Under the pieces are notes generated by a model, which was not told the origin of the DNA, searched no databases, and saw only the letters and a program-made list of their open reading frames with translations. A program made the translations under genes and the position numbers. Shown here piece after piece: positions 16,261-26,846 of a stretch of 64,000 nt of DNA. Origin of the DNA: Stanieria cyanosphaera PCC 7437 (lineage in GTDB: Bacteria > Cyanobacteriota > Cyanobacteriia > Cyanobacteriales > Xenococcaceae); assembly GCF_000317575.1 (NCBI RefSeq), contig NC_019748.1, positions 4,546,501 to 4,610,500 of the forward strand. The letters are read 5' to 3'. Every line of letters begins with the position of its first letter. The stretch's first letter is position 1.

Positions 16261-19092
16261 TTAATCTACTATGAACTGACTGACGCTAGTTTGTAGTTCT
16301 TGAGAAGTTGTCAATAGTTCTTGAAAAGATTGAGAAATTACAGTTGAACTTTCAAGAGTATTTTGTGCCAGTGTAGAAACTTCGGTCATAGCTTGCGTTA
16401 AGCTTTGAGACTGCTGACTTTGAGTCATAGTTGTTCGAGAAATTCCTTCTACAAGTTCGCTAATCTGATTAGTAACAGTAACAATTTCACTCAGACTTTG
16501 ACGAGTTTCGTTGACCAAATTAGACCCCTGAACTACCTGAGTAATACCAAGCTCCATCGTTTCAGTTACTTCTTTGATGCCAAGTTGAATTTCGTCAACC
16601 AATCGTTCAATTTCTGTGGTTGCGTTAGCAGATTGATAAGCTAATGAACGAACTTCATCGGCTACAACAGCAAAACCTTTACCATATTCGCCAGCACGGG
16701 TTGCCTCGATCGCTGCATTTAAAGAGAGTAAATTAGTTTGAGTAGCAAAGTTTTCAATTAAATTGACTACCTTAGAAATCTTTTGCGAAGCTTCACCAAG
16801 ACGTTTAATTTTTTTAGCTGTTTCAGAGACAGTTTCTCGCATCTCTAAAATACTGTCTACTGTTCTTTCCATTAATAAATCACCACTATTAACAGTGCGG
16901 TTGGCTTCTTGAAGTGCCTGTTCAACTTTTTGAGCATTAGCTGTCACTGCCTGAGTGGAAGAAACCATGAGTTGTAGTTCTTGTAAAGCTAGTTGTAAAC
17001 GCTCTACCTGCTGTTGAGCTTCGCTAGATAATTTAGTCACTGATGTAGTATTATGATCAGAAGTCTGACTAACGCGATTGGCAGTTAGCTGAACCTGCCT
17101 GACTAACTCCCGCATAGTTTGAATAGTAGTATTGTAGCCATCAGCGATCGTGCCAATTTCATCATCAGATAAAGGAGCTCGAACGGTAAGATCTCCAGAG
17201 AAAGAAGGCTCTAAAGCACGAAGAACTTTTAAAGCTCCTTGTTGAAGCTTTTCTCTTTCGGTTCGTTCTCGTTCAGCGACTTCGCTCAACTGCTGTTCTT
17301 GAGAGCGTACCTGCACAAGATAGGCTGAAAGTTGTAGAGTAACACCAATTTGAGTAGCAACCTGCTCTAAAATTGCCCGTTCAAAAACTTCCCAATGACG
17401 AACACGATCATTTTGATAAATTCCTAAAAGTCCCCAGAGCTTTTCTCCCTGGAAAATTGGCGCGATCGCATAAGCTTTAGTACCCCATTGCTCTAAAAGC
17501 TCTAAGTGGCATTGGTTATAATCTTCTTGATAAATATCGTTTACCATAAGAGTCTCACGGCGAACATAACGTCCTCCTTGAGTTTCTTGAAGATAAGTAT
17601 CTCTAACCTGAGCTAGTTCCGTTCCAACTAGCTTTAACCAATTACTGCCCACAGACTCAACGATGAATTCTCCTGTCCAGTCAGGATAAAAGCGAAAAAC
17701 TCCAACTCGGTCTAACTTCAACACTTGACGCAGTTCGCTAGCAGCAAAGTTTAAAATAGTATTGGTATCGGTACTTTCTCCAGCTAGTTCGGCTAAACGA
17801 CTTACCAATCGCGCCGAAAATTGCACAATCGCAGTTTCTCTTTCGTTGCTTTGTACTAATTCGTGATCGTGCTTGTGAATTTTTTCTAGCAATTGTGCTT
17901 GTTGCACAGCTACGGCTAATTGGTTGCCAATCTGCATCATCAAATCAATTTCCGATTGATGCCAGTGACGAGAACTGGAGTTTTGATAAGAAGCAAACAA
18001 ACCCCACAGTTTCTCTCCTTGGAAAATCGGGACAATTAAATAAGCTTTAGCTTGATATTTTTCTAACAACTCTACATAACAGGAGGAAAAATCTTGGCTA
18101 TAAATATCCTCTACCGCCGAAAATCTTTGCCCCCTAACATATTCTCCTCCTTGAGTGTCGCGCAAAAAGCTATCCGGTTCATCATTATTTTGTTCAACCA
18201 ACAAAGACACCCAACCGCTACCTACCGATTCAGCGACAACTTTTCCACTCCAATCAGAATTAAATTGATAGATTACAGTTCGGTCTGCTTGTAGCAGTTT
18301 TCTTACTTCTTGAGTAACCGTTTTAAAAATAGTACTTAATTCCGAACAGTTGCGAATTTTTTCCAAAACTTTATTACAAGTTTTTTCCCTAAGAGCATCA
18401 TGTTCTCGCCCTGAAACTATTTCTGTATAATGAATGGCTAAACTTAGTTCTTTAATGATTCGCTCGACTAAAATAATATCCGTTTCTTGCCACTGACGAG
18501 GGCGATCGCATTGGTGTATCACCAACAAACCCCAAACCCCTTCAGAGTCAACCTGTGCTGTATTAGTTTTTAGCAAAATTGGCAAACTCAAAGATGCTTT
18601 AACTTGAAATTTTTCTAGCAATTGCATCTGATAAGGAGTAAGTCTAGTTTGGGCAAGATCTTTAATGGTTACTATTTGGTTTGAGTAATCTGCTGCTTGT
18701 TGAGCGCCAAAAACCAAACAAGGAAGATTTTCTTTCCAACTAGGAGTCCAACCTGAAACTAAAGATTCAGCTATTACTTGACCACTAGTACTATTGTTGA
18801 AGCGATAAATCAAAACACGGCTAGCTTGTAAATCCTCTCGAAGGGCTGCTACTGTTGTATTTAATAAGCTGTCGCGCTCAGTTAATTGATGAATTTGCTG
18901 GCGAATTTTTTCAAAACGAATTTGCTCTTGTTTAAATAAACTAGTTTCTGTTGTTTGTGACCAATCAGTTTGAATTGGAGAATCTTGATTTGATTGTTGA
19001 GATTCTAATACTTTTGCTTCTTTTAAATATTTGTCAGCAGTTTGCTCTACGTTCGAGATTGATTCCATAGATACTTCATCTGGTTTATTCAT
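16261..19092 (-). CDS. pixJ: Methyl-accepting photoreceptor with three GAF domains (PixJ-like)
   Basis: The 943-residue receptor has three GAF domains (about 70-215, 245-400, 430-590), a HAMP-like segment (about 630-680) and a methyl-accepting signalling domain with [18 protein letters not shown]2 has Cys338 in [12 protein letters not shown] and GAF3 has Cys528 in [12 protein letters not shown], the bilin-binding position of cyanobacteriochromes. GAF1 has [12 protein letters not shown] and lacks the cysteine. Neither cysteine-bearing GAF has a DXCF motif. ATG 19092 is chosen because AGGTG precedes it. No membrane helix is visible, unlike Synechocystis PixJ1. It likely steers phototaxis through pixI and pixL; the light response is inferred. 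Confidence 0.85.
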   Translation of the reverse strand: MNKPDEVSMESISNVEQTADKYLKEAKVLESQQSNQDSPIQTDWSQTTETSLFKQEQIRFEKIRQQIHQLTERDSLLNTTVAALREDLQASRVLIYRFNNSTSGQVIAESLVSGWTPSWKENLPCLVFGAQQAADYSNQIVTIKDLAQTRLTPYQMQLLEKFQVKASLSLPILLKTNTAQVDSEGVWGLLVIHQCDRPRQWQETDIILVERIIKELSLAIHYTEIVSGREHDALREKTCNKVLEKIRNCSELSTIFKTVTQEVRKLLQADRTVIYQFNSDWSGKVVAESVGSGWVSLLVEQNNDEPDSFLRDTQGGEYVRGQRFSAVEDIYSQDFSSCYVELLEKYQAKAYLIVPIFQGEKLWGLFASYQNSSSRHWHQSEIDLMMQIGNQLAVAVQQAQLLEKIHKHDHELVQSNERETAIVQFSARLVSRLAELAGESTDTNTILNFAASELRQVLKLDRVGVFRFYPDWTGEFIVESVGSNWLKLVGTELAQVRDTYLQETQGGRYVRRETLMVNDIYQEDYNQCHLELLEQWGTKAYAIAPIFQGEKLWGLLGIYQNDRVRHWEVFERAILEQVATQIGVTLQLSAYLVQVRSQEQQLSEVAERERTEREKLQQGALKVLRALEPSFSGDLTVRAPLSDDEIGTIADGYNTTIQTMRELVRQVQLTANRVSQTSDHNTTSVTKLSSEAQQQVERLQLALQELQLMVSSTQAVTANAQKVEQALQEANRTVNSGDLLMERTVDSILEMRETVSETAKKIKRLGEASQKISKVVNLIENFATQTNLLSLNAAIEATRAGEYGKGFAVVADEVRSLAYQSANATTEIERLVDEIQLGIKEVTETMELGITQVVQGSNLVNETRQSLSEIVTVTNQISELVEGISRTTMTQSQQSQSLTQAMTEVSTLAQNTLESSTVISQSFQELLTTSQELQTSVSQFIVD

Positions 19093-19130
19093 AAAACACC
19101 TTTTTGTTTGGTAGTTAATAGCTAAAAAAA

Positions 19131-19201
19131 TTACAGCGATTTTTAGTGGAATAGAACACACTTAATCAACTTTTTTCATCTGCTTTTTGCCTGCTGCCTG
19201 A
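19131..19201 (+). repeat. Dispersed repeat, copy 2
   Basis: Shares gaatagaacaca and its surroundings with the copy at 11011-11085, followed by a pyrimidine-rich tail containing tgcctgctgcctg. It lies between pixI and pixJ, inside a presumed operon. Confidence 0.45.
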
Positions 19202-19278
19202 TATCAATGATGTGGTTCAAAACGGATCGAGTCTGCTTAAACTTCGTCTACTAGGCACGAAAACCGCTGGAAATAAAA

Positions 19279-19842
19279 TTAAGTTTGCAAGACAGTAGTA
19301 ATCGCTCGAACATCTAAGAGCATTAAAGAATTTCCGTCAGCATCAAGAAAATAACCTTGTAAAAAACCATGTAATGGTTCAAGCGAACTGAGTTGGGAAA
19401 CGCTACAACAAAATTGACGCTCATAAATTTCAATTCCTTTAATTTGCTCAACTAAAAGCCCGATCTTATGGTTGTGGTTTTCTAACTCCACCAGCAGTAC
19501 CATGCCAGATTGAGGCATAGGCGATCGCCGACTCCAATGTACTGCTCCTAGTAAATTTGCTAAATCTATGATCCAAATTGCCTCTCCTTGCCAATTCATT
19601 ATTCCTAATAAAAACTCTGCTATTTGAGGAACTGGCAAAATTTCTTTAAGAGTTACATCGACTACTCCACGCAAATCTGAGAGGGAAACTAAAGCATTAA
19701 TTTCTGTATTAAGACTAAATTTGAGAAATCTTTCGCCATTTTGCTGCAATCTATTGCCAAACTGAAGCATTTCTTCGCTGTTTGCCAGTGAAGTAAAAGC
19801 CTTGGTTGCTGGAAGCAAAGTTTTCTTATTTGATAAATTCAT
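19279..19842 (-). CDS. pixI: CheW-like coupling protein (PixI-like)
   Basis: The 187-residue protein carries a CheW domain from about residue 37 to the end: RFLKFSLNTEINALVSLSDL, LPVPQIAEFLLGIMNWQGEA and IGLLVEQIKGIE. It should bridge the PixJ receptor and the PixL kinase. ATG 19842 overlaps the end of pixH by 17 bases, which fits translational coupling; an upstream in-frame ATG at 19869 would add nine residues and cannot be excluded. Neighbours follow the Synechocystis order pixG-H-I-J-L. Confidence 0.83.
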   Translation of the reverse strand: MNLSNKKTLLPATKAFTSLANSEEMLQFGNRLQQNGERFLKFSLNTEINALVSLSDLRGVVDVTLKEILPVPQIAEFLLGIMNWQGEAIWIIDLANLLGAVHWSRRSPMPQSGMVLLVELENHNHKIGLLVEQIKGIEIYERQFCCSVSQLSSLEPLHGFLQGYFLDADGNSLMLLDVRAITTVLQT

Positions 19843-20188
19843 TGACTGTCTGTAGTAATGTAGTTTCATCTACTGGTTTGGTCAAATAAGCATCAGCACC
19901 GCTCATTTTGCCCCAAGTTTTATCAACTTCCTTATTTTTGGTTGAACATATTACGATGGGAATTGTTTGAGTTTCTGGGTTGGCTTTAAGTTTTCGACAA
20001 AGCTCAAAGCCACTCAATCCAGGTAAAATTACGTCTAATAGAATAAGATTGGGTTTTTGTCTTTTTAATATCAGTTGGGCTTCTTCTCCACTACGAACCC
20101 CAAGCACAGAAAATCCTTTTTTTTCTAACAAGCTAGTCAACTTTTCTGTCTCTACTAGACTATCTTCAACTAAAAGAACTTTATTCAT
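19826..20188 (-). CDS. pixH: CheY-type response regulator (PixH-like)
   Basis: This 120-residue single receiver domain has the acidic pair in LLVEDSLVE, the phosphoacceptor Asp in LILLDVILPGLSG, the Ser/Thr position in IVICSTKN and the Lys in AYLTKPVDE. It has no output domain. Such CheY proteins act with PatA-type regulators on type IV pilus motors. It lies 9 bases behind pixG and overlaps pixI. Confidence 0.88.
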   Translation of the reverse strand: MNKVLLVEDSLVETEKLTSLLEKKGFSVLGVRSGEEAQLILKRQKPNLILLDVILPGLSGFELCRKLKANPETQTIPIVICSTKNKEVDKTWGKMSGADAYLTKPVDETTLLQTVNEFIK

Positions 20189-20197
20189 AATTCAGAT

Positions 20198-21391
20198 TTA
20201 TTTTTTTATGGCTAAAAATTTGTCAAGAATGTTCAGAACTAATTCGGACTCTACTGGTTTAGAAAGAAAATCTGTTGAACCGACTAACTTGGCTCTCATG
20301 CGATCGACTAGACCATCTTTACCTGTTAAAATCACAATTGGGATATTTTGAAGGCTTGGAGTTCGCCTAAGTTGAGCGCAAAGTTCGTAACCATTAATGA
20401 TGGGCATTAACAAATCTAAAAAGATGAAGTCAGGCTTATTTTTTAACAGTGTCGGGATTACCTTAATCGGCTGCTGAATACAAATAAAGCGATAACCTTG
20501 TTTAGTAATAATTTTTTCTAAAGCCTGACAGATCAAAGGACTATCATCAACACAAGCTATTAAAGGTGATTTTTCTAAGGAATTTGAGTTGGCAGTGTTT
20601 TCTTGCTCAATAACTTGAAAGTCAGAGCTTTTAACGATAGGAACACTAGAAAAAGAAATCACACCTAGATCGACTAATGGAATCAGGGATTGAGTTAAAC
20701 TAACGATGTTTTGCCGACTTTTAAGTGCTAAATCTCTTAGATTTTGTGTTCCATTGATTAAGGAAATAACTTGTTGTTGTTCCCTAGAAATAATTTGTTT
20801 TTGGAGTTGTGTTGGTTGTTGAATGATGGGAAATAAGTTGGGTGAATAAGCTCCCAATCCCACACCTTGCCATTGCTGCCAAGCTTTGGTAGCTTTTTTG
20901 AAAATTATTTCTGTTTCTATAAAAGGTAAAAGCAACCCCAACTTGCTATTAGGATCGTTAAAATTAATTTCAAAAGATAAGCGATCGCGAGTTTGATTAA
21001 TATATTGAAGAATATCAAACAACACTTCAATTGCTACATTGATCATCAAGCTAGTAAGCTGCGTTTTTTGAATTAATTGCTTTCTTTGTAGCTGTACTAA
21101 AAACTCACATTCTTTATTTTTTGAGGTTTGAGATTCAAATTTTTTCAATTCAGTTTTAACAATTTCAGGACAACAAAACGTCAACTGTCGCTGAAATCGA
21201 TTCTCTAAATTGCTTTCGCCAGTGCTCCAACTTAAACGTCCAAGACGAAAATTTAATGTCCAACTCAAATCTGTAGTGGTCTTGACTTTTAAACTTCCGC
21301 TATAAGCTGTTTCTTTTAACTGTAACAACTTAAATTGCAATAAATTAGATGTTATATTTTCTGAGCTTAAATCTGGCTCTAGTTGCTGCAT
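20198..21391 (-). CDS. pixG: PatA/PixG-type response regulator
   Basis: The 397-residue protein has an N-terminal PATAN-type region (about 1-260, with SLKVKTTTDLSWTLNFRLGRL) and a C-terminal receiver (about 278-395). The receiver has ACVDDSPLICQAL, the phosphoacceptor Asp in FIFLDLLMPIINGYE and the Lys of DFLSKPVES. This architecture is that of PixG and PatA, which open cyanobacterial chemotaxis-like operons and influence pilus motor placement. ATG 21391 has AGGAG seven bases upstream; an earlier ATG at 21475 lacks one. It is the first gene of the operon. Confidence 0.86.
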   Translation of the reverse strand: MQQLEPDLSSENITSNLLQFKLLQLKETAYSGSLKVKTTTDLSWTLNFRLGRLSWSTGESNLENRFQRQLTFCCPEIVKTELKKFESQTSKNKECEFLVQLQRKQLIQKTQLTSLMINVAIEVLFDILQYINQTRDRLSFEINFNDPNSKLGLLLPFIETEIIFKKATKAWQQWQGVGLGAYSPNLFPIIQQPTQLQKQIISREQQQVISLINGTQNLRDLALKSRQNIVSLTQSLIPLVDLGVISFSSVPIVKSSDFQVIEQENTANSNSLEKSPLIACVDDSPLICQALEKIITKQGYRFICIQQPIKVIPTLLKNKPDFIFLDLLMPIINGYELCAQLRRTPSLQNIPIVILTGKDGLVDRMRAKLVGSTDFLSKPVESELVLNILDKFLAIKK

Positions 21392-21475
21392 TATAATCTC
21401 CTCATATTTATTTACTCTAGTTAATCTCAAACCAAGTAAATTAATATATTTTTTCTTTCTATTTATAATTCCCAA

Positions 21476-22127
21476 ATATTTAAAAAAAATATCAACTTAA
21501 GCGCACATTTTTGAGTTTAAAATTTAAACCAAAATATTGCTCAAGCATTAAAAAATCTAATGTTAAATTAAGTAACAAATAATTTAAAGGAATTGAAAAA
21601 TTAGTTAAAAATAAGCTTAGTTTTGAGCCTAAAAATTTTTATTTTAATTACTGTTAGTCTAGGTATTATTGCTGGTTTATTATATTTATTTTCAATAAAA
21701 GATTTTAAATTTGTTATGAAGAAGAGATAAGATTTAAATATTTAAATTGAATAAGAAAAAATTACTAGTCACCAAATATAATTTGAAATAAATTTGTTTT
21801 ATTTATCTATTTTTGATTACGTTACTTCAAGATGTAATATGTATAGCAGTACATTTTTAGGTTAGAACATCATGATCTTGCTCTAAAAACAACAAATAAC
21901 TTTTTTTAGAGCTACTGATTAAGGATTAAAAGCGCGATCGCTTCTGCGCCTCGCTCCTGGGCGAGATCGCGCTATTTAACTATTGATTGCTCAGATGCAG
22001 TGAACGCAGGTACTGCCGAGATTCTTCAGTTCCTTTCCCATTCGAGGAGTTTATCCTCGAGCAAAGCGAAGGATTCAGAACGGGTGTACCGTTCACTTGA
22101 AATTAAAAGCGATCGCTTTTGACTAAT
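21476..22127. other. Intergenic region between pixG and prfA
   Basis: About 650 bases without a credible gene. The left half is very AT-rich and should contain the pix operon promoter. The right half has HIP1-bearing palindromes: an imperfect inverted repeat near 21931-21975 and a larger one at 22000-22096. A perfect palindrome, aaaagcgatcgctttt (22105-22120), lies just behind the prfA stop and could end the ribosomal operon transcript. Confidence 0.5.
22000..22096. repeat. 97-base imperfect palindrome with inner hairpin
   Basis: Outer arms gtgaac (22000-22005) and gttcac (22091-22096) continue inward as ggtac/gtacc with a small bulge. Inside, tcgagga (22042-22048) pairs with tcctcga (22054-22060). 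The layout suggests a structured RNA or a small non-autonomous repeat unit. It follows prfA on the minus strand. Confidence 0.5.
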
Positions 22128-23240
22128 TTAATTCAAAGCTTCTGCTGTATCAGGAGAATTGGCAAGTGCAGCTAATCGCTCTTGTTGATCTTGAGAAATA
22201 CAAGATTGAATCATGTCTTCAATATTACCTTCCAACGCACTGGCTAAAGCAAAATTTTGTCCTAATCTATGATCAGTAACACGATTATCTTTGTAATTAT
22301 AAGTACGAATTTTTTCTGAACGCGCTCCCGTTCCTACTTGAGATTGTCTTAAACCTCTAACTTCTTGTTGTTGTTCGGCTAACTTCATATCGTATAATTT
22401 AGCTCGTAAAATTTGCATCGCTCGTTCACGGTTTTGTAGTTGCGATCGCTCTTCGGTACAAAAAATTCTAATTCCTGTTGGTTTATGAATTAAATCGACT
22501 GCCGTTTCTACTTTGTTCACGTTTTGTCCACCTGCACCACCGGAACGAGCAGTTTTCAATTCAATATCTTTGGGATCGATTTGTACTTCTACTTCATCGA
22601 CTTCTGGCATAATTGCTACTGTAGCAGTAGAAGTGTGAACTCTTCCCCCTGCTTCGGTTACAGGAACTCGCTGGACTCGATGAACTCCCGCCTCAAATTT
22701 AAGCTTACTATAAACAGAATCTCCCTGAATTTCTAAAATCGCCTCTTTAAAACCTCCCATATCAGCCAAAGATTCACTGACAAGCTTGACATTCCAGTTT
22801 TGCGATTCCGCATACCGAGAGTACATTCTTACCAAATCACCAGCCCAAATACTCGCTTCATCACCACCAGTACCAGCCCGAATTTCCAACATAATATTTT
22901 TATCATCATTAGGATCGCGAGGCAGCAATAAAATTTTGAGTCTGCTTTCTAGTTGATTGATTTTTTCCTCTAATTGATCAACTTCTAAAGCTGCCATTTC
23001 TCTCATTTCAGAATCACCACCAGCTTCTTTAAAAATTTCTTTAGCACCAGCTAATTCTTCGGTTGCTTTTTTCCATTCCTCATAAGTATTTACAGTTTCT
23101 TCTAGAGAAGAACGGATTTTTGCTATTTTTTGTAACTCATCTGGATTAGTAGCAATGTCAGGATCTCCCAAACGACGAGTTAATTCTTGATAAGTTTGTT
23201 CTACCGATTTTAGTTTTTCTAATAAATAAACTTCAGCCAT
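22128..23240 (-). CDS. prfA: Peptide chain release factor 1
   Basis: RF1 (370 residues) releases finished proteins at UAA and UAG codons. The catalytic GGQ motif is in [13 protein letters not shown], and the stop-codon-reading PxT motif is in [12 protein letters not shown], which marks RF1 rather than RF2 (SPF). ATG 23240 gives the usual [10 protein letters not shown] start; five residues upstream are unlikely to be translated. It is the last gene of the ribosomal superoperon, 120 bases behind rpmE. Confidence 0.95.
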   Translation of the reverse strand: MAEVYLLEKLKSVEQTYQELTRRLGDPDIATNPDELQKIAKIRSSLEETVNTYEEWKKATEELAGAKEIFKEAGGDSEMREMAALEVDQLEEKINQLESRLKILLLPRDPNDDKNIMLEIRAGTGGDEASIWAGDLVRMYSRYAESQNWNVKLVSESLADMGGFKEAILEIQGDSVYSKLKFEAGVHRVQRVPVTEAGGRVHTSTATVAIMPEVDEVEVQIDPKDIELKTARSGGAGGQNVNKVETAVDLIHKPTGIRIFCTEERSQLQNRERAMQILRAKLYDMKLAEQQQEVRGLRQSQVGTGARSEKIRTYNYKDNRVTDHRLGQNFALASALEGNIEDMIQSCISQDQQERLAALANSPDTAEALN

Positions 23241-23360
23241 GATCGATAACTCCAAAATGCAATAGTTAATTGTTTTAATTGAGATTTACAGAAAATAAAT
23301 ACAACAAACCCAGCAGCCAAAAATGAAGCAACTGCTGGGAAAATAAAAAAAATTAATTTA

Positions 23361-23606
23361 CTATTTTTCTTTGTTTGAATTAGAAGCGTCGGATTTACTA
23401 TCAAGCATCCCATATTTCCGCAGAAAGCGATCAACTCGCCCTTCGGTATCAATGATTTTTTGAGTTCCAGTAAAATAGGGATGATTTCCAGACCAAACAT
23501 CAACATTAATTTCTGGTTGAGTCGAACCTACTGTCATAACAACTTCGCCATTACAAATGACTTTCGCTTCAGGATACCAAGTAGGATGAATATCAGGTTT
23601 AGGCAT
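23361..23606 (-). CDS. rpmE: 50S ribosomal protein L31, zinc-free form
   Basis: The 81-residue protein bridges the two ribosomal subunits. It has IHPTWYPEAKVICNG, HPYFTGTQK and GRVDRFLRKYG. Only Cys18 remains of the four zinc ligands of the C+ form; the central CxxC is replaced by WSGN. It therefore belongs to the C- type, which does not bind zinc. It follows rpsI by 36 bases. Confidence 0.95.
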   Translation of the reverse strand: MPKPDIHPTWYPEAKVICNGEVVMTVGSTQPEINVDVWSGNHPYFTGTQKIIDTEGRVDRFLRKYGMLDSKSDASNSNKEK

Positions 23607-23642
23607 AATTTCAATCTTTGTTTTATCTTCCTAAGTATAATT

Positions 23643-24056
23643 TTATCGTTTCGAGTATTGAGGTGCTTTACGGGCTTTGTGTAAACCGTATTTTTTACGT
23701 TCTTTAGAACGGGGATCGCGAGTTAAATATCCTTCAGTTTTAAGTGGTTGTCGATTGTTAGGGTCTTGTTGACATAAAGCTCTTGCTACACCTAGTTTAA
23801 CTGCATCAGCTTGTCCAGTTAGACCACCACCATGAGCATTAACTAATATATCGTACTCGTTTTCAAAGCCTAAAGTTTCTAAAGGAGCTTTGATCCCTTG
23901 AAGATAACCGGGAATACGATTAAAATAATCTTCTCCTGGTTTGTTATTGACAACAATTTGTCCATTACCAGGTACTAAACGAACTCTAGCGATTGAAGAC
24001 TTACGACGACCAGTACCCCAGTAAACTACTCGGTCTTGTGATTCTGTTGTTTGCAT
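23643..24056 (-). CDS. rpsI: 30S ribosomal protein S9
   Basis: The 137-residue S9 has the start of the fold in [14 protein letters not shown] and the conserved basic tail [17 protein letters not shown], whose last Lys-Arg contacts P-site tRNA. Its ATG overlaps the rplM stop by one base (TAATG), so the pair is translationally coupled, as is usual for L13-S9. Confidence 0.97.
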   Translation of the reverse strand: MQTTESQDRVVYWGTGRRKSSIARVRLVPGNGQIVVNNKPGEDYFNRIPGYLQGIKAPLETLGFENEYDILVNAHGGGLTGQADAVKLGVARALCQQDPNNRQPLKTEGYLTRDPRSKERKKYGLHKARKAPQYSKR

Positions 24057-24511
24057 TATTTACCTCCGACAGGAATAGTATTGATATTTAAAACTTCTGG
24101 TTGTTGTGCTTGGTGTGGATGTTCTGAACCCGAGTAAACTTTTAACTTAGTAAATAGTTTTCTACCCAAAGAATTTTTGGGTAACATCCCTTTGACTGCT
24201 TGCTCAATAATTCTTTCAGGAATACGAGTTTGAAGTTGCTCGAAAGTTTCTACTTTCATCCCTCCAGGTCTACCAGAATGACGACGATAGAGTTTTTGGC
24301 TGCTTTTTCTCCCTGTAACCACAACTTTATCAGCATTAACCACAATAACAAAGTCACCTGTATCCATATGAGGAGTAAAAGTTGGTTTATTTTTTCCTCG
24401 TAAAATGATAGCGATTTCCGAAGCGAGACGACCTAAACGTTTCTCGGCAGCGTCAACTACATACCATTTTTGTTCTAAAGTTTCTTGAGTGGGTAAAGGA
24501 GTTTTATTCAT
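24056..24511 (-). CDS. rplM: 50S ribosomal protein L13
   Basis: The 151-residue L13 binds 23S rRNA early in assembly. It shows [35 protein letters not shown] and [13 protein letters not shown]. It lies between truA and rpsI on the same strand and is coupled to rpsI by a one-base overlap. Confidence 0.97.
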   Translation of the reverse strand: MNKTPLPTQETLEQKWYVVDAAEKRLGRLASEIAIILRGKNKPTFTPHMDTGDFVIVVNADKVVVTGRKSSQKLYRRHSGRPGGMKVETFEQLQTRIPERIIEQAVKGMLPKNSLGRKLFTKLKVYSGSEHPHQAQQPEVLNINTIPVGGK

Positions 24512-24552
24512 TTTCTTGAGAATATTTAGTGGATTAGTTTAAGATATTTAGT

Positions 24553-25395
24553 TTAATGAGCTAGGGTAAAACTTGGTTGAGTATCGTACCAGACTTGTTT
24601 TGGGAAAGGAAATTCTGGATAACCCACTCTCAACAAGCATAACCCTTTTGCTGGGGCAGAATACTTAACTTCTTCTCTTCTTTGATTTTGCCAAAGTTCG
24701 GTAAAGTCTTCTGGCGATCGCTCTGTTGTTCCTACTTCTATCAGCATTCCTACTAATAGTCTTACCATGCCATACAAAAAACCATTAGCTTGAATCTCTA
24801 AATTAAGAAAAGAACCGTTACGATAACATTCCGCCTCTTGTATATCTACCCAAGAATGTTTTCTTTGAGAACCAGAACGTCTAAAAGCAGCTAAATGATG
24901 CTTTCCAATCAAAGGATTTAAAGCAGTTTGAATGAGAGATTCTTCTAAAGGAGTTTGGTAATAATGCCAACTGACAGAATGAACAAATAAATTAGGTTGT
25001 TTATCTGTATAGATGGTATAACGGTAACGTCGCCACAAAGCAGAAAAACGAGCGTGCCAAGTAGGGGATACTTGAGCGGAAGCTCTAATTAGTATATCTT
25101 GTGGCAATTTATTATTCAGAATTTTTGCCCATTTGACAGCAGGAATTGGACCTACATATTCAAAATGAGCTACTTGGGCTGCTGCATGGACTCCTGCATC
25201 GGTACGTCCTGCTCCATGTATTATTACAGAATGACCAACTACAGAAGCTAAAGCGATTTCTATCTCTTCCTGTACAGTTCTTTGATTAGGTTGTCGTTGC
25301 CAGCCATGAAAATTTGTTCCCAAATACTGAATTACCAAAGCAACTCTTTGGACCGAATCAGGATTTTTAATCAAATGTTGTTGATGATTAATCAT
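24553..25395 (-). CDS. truA: tRNA pseudouridine(38-40) synthase
   Basis: TruA (280 residues) isomerises uridines 38-40 in the tRNA anticodon arm. The catalytic Asp is in GAGRTDAGVHA. Other family parts are YLGTNFHGWQRQPNQRTVQ, the central SFHxx-like region and NGFLYGMVRLLVG near the C-terminus. Between rplQ and rplM, the usual cyanobacterial place. Confidence 0.95.
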   Translation of the reverse strand: MINHQQHLIKNPDSVQRVALVIQYLGTNFHGWQRQPNQRTVQEEIEIALASVVGHSVIIHGAGRTDAGVHAAAQVAHFEYVGPIPAVKWAKILNNKLPQDILIRASAQVSPTWHARFSALWRRYRYTIYTDKQPNLFVHSVSWHYYQTPLEESLIQTALNPLIGKHHLAAFRRSGSQRKHSWVDIQEAECYRNGSFLNLEIQANGFLYGMVRLLVGMLIEVGTTERSPEDFTELWQNQRREEVKYSAPAKGLCLLRVGYPEFPFPKQVWYDTQPSFTLAH

Positions 25396-25410
25396 CCCTC
25401 CTCAATCCAT

Positions 25411-25761
25411 TTACACTAACTCGATAATTGCCATTTCTGCGTTGTCTCCTCGACGACGCTTGGTTCTGACAATTCGAGTGTAACCTCCAGCGCGATCGCT
25501 ATAACGACTATTGACTTCTCTGAATAGTTCGCTAACTAAATCTTTATCGTAAAGATAAGCTAGAGCTTGTCTTCTAGCTGCTAACGAACCATTTTTTGCC
25601 AAGGTGATCATTCTTTCAACTTCTTTGCGTACTGCTTTGGCACGAGTTAAAGTTGTAGTAATTTGACCATTACGGATAATTTCTGTTGCTAAAGAACGCA
25701 ACAATGCCCGCCGTTGATCGGCTGGCAATCCCAATTGTGGAACTTTACATCGATGACGCAT
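25411..25761 (-). CDS. rplQ: 50S ribosomal protein L17
   Basis: The 116-residue L17 opens with [20 protein letters not shown] and ends with [14 protein letters not shown], both typical. It follows rpoA by 15 bases, the common bacterial pair rpoA-rplQ. No unusual features. Confidence 0.97.
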   Translation of the reverse strand: MRHRCKVPQLGLPADQRRALLRSLATEIIRNGQITTTLTRAKAVRKEVERMITLAKNGSLAARRQALAYLYDKDLVSELFREVNSRYSDRAGGYTRIVRTKRRRGDNAEMAIIELV

Positions 25762-25776
25762 TCCGAGTTATCTCCT

Positions 25777-26766
25777 TTATGTTTTAGCTGATTTTTCTTG
25801 AGGTAAAGTAATTCCCAATCGTTTACGTAAGGCTTCAATAACTTCATCTGCCGATTTTTGACCAAAGTTTTTAATTTCTAAGAGGTCTTCTTGGGTATAA
25901 TCCAACAAATCTGCCACAGAATTAATTTGCGCCCGTTTCAGACAGTTATAAGCTCTAACGGAAAGTTGTAGTTCTTCAATGGGAATTTGACTAGTAGGAT
26001 CTTCGTCTTCAATATAGTCGTCTTGAATCTCTTCTAAAGTTAAGTCTTTTAGAGGATTGAACAAGTCTACTACTATTCCTGCTGCCTGAGATAGAGCTTC
26101 TTCAGGCTTGATACTGCCATTAGTCCAAATTTCAAGCATCAGTCTTTCTCTGATTCCTGAACCATCTACGCGAGCATCTTCAACGCTGTAATTGACTTTA
26201 GTAACAGGCATAAAGACAGCATCAATTTGCAGAAAATCTAAAGAGCTTCCTTCTTCTCTACCTCTTTCAACCGCTCGATAACCTTTGCCTTTTTCAATCC
26301 GAAATTCCATCTCTAAGGTTGCTCCTTCGGCTAAAGTAGCAACATATTGATTAGGATCGACGATTTCGATTTCTGAAGGCACATCGAACTGACCAGTGGT
26401 TACTGTTCCAGGTCCGGTCGCGACCAAACGACCAATTTGGGGCTGATTGGTGTAGCTTTTGAGGACAATTTCTTTCATGTTTAGAATAATTTCTAAAACG
26501 TCCTCTCTTACTCCTTCAATCGTGGCAAATTCGTGGGTAGCAAAACCAAACTTATGTTCTTGTCTGTTTTCATCTTTTGCCATTCCCCCACCAATCCGAA
26601 TTGCTGTGACAGCAGCCCCCTCTAAATTTGACAATAAAACTCTTCTTAGAGCATTGCCTAATGTAGTCCCTTGACCACGTTCGAGAGGTTCGAGAACAAA
26701 TTTGCTATACTGATTTTGATTTTTTAGAGTCTTAGACTCAATACATTCGATTTGAAATTGCGCCAC
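25777..26766 (-). CDS. rpoA: RNA polymerase subunit alpha
   Basis: The 329-residue subunit seeds RNA polymerase assembly. The N-terminal domain (about 1-230) has FVLEPLERGQGTTLGNALRR and the dimer contact region. A short acidic linker follows, and the C-terminal domain (about 260-315) has the helix-hairpin-helix DLLEIKNFGQKSADEVIEAL, which binds DNA and regulators. It is part of the ribosomal operon. Confidence 0.97.
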   Translation of the reverse strand: MAQFQIECIESKTLKNQNQYSKFVLEPLERGQGTTLGNALRRVLLSNLEGAAVTAIRIGGGMAKDENRQEHKFGFATHEFATIEGVREDVLEIILNMKEIVLKSYTNQPQIGRLVATGPGTVTTGQFDVPSEIEIVDPNQYVATLAEGATLEMEFRIEKGKGYRAVERGREEGSSLDFLQIDAVFMPVTKVNYSVEDARVDGSGIRERLMLEIWTNGSIKPEEALSQAAGIVVDLFNPLKDLTLEEIQDDYIEDEDPTSQIPIEELQLSVRAYNCLKRAQINSVADLLDYTQEDLLEIKNFGQKSADEVIEALRKRLGITLPQEKSAKT

Positions 26767-26846
26767 AGACTGACCTCCCTTCTGCTTGACAGCGAACTGT
26801 AAACAGCACGAATTACTACTGAATTACTAACCTGGTGCTGGTACTG

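Noticed and set aside
23219-23506. 95-residue frame between prfA and rpmE
   Set aside because: It overlaps rpmE in another frame and has no recognisable content.
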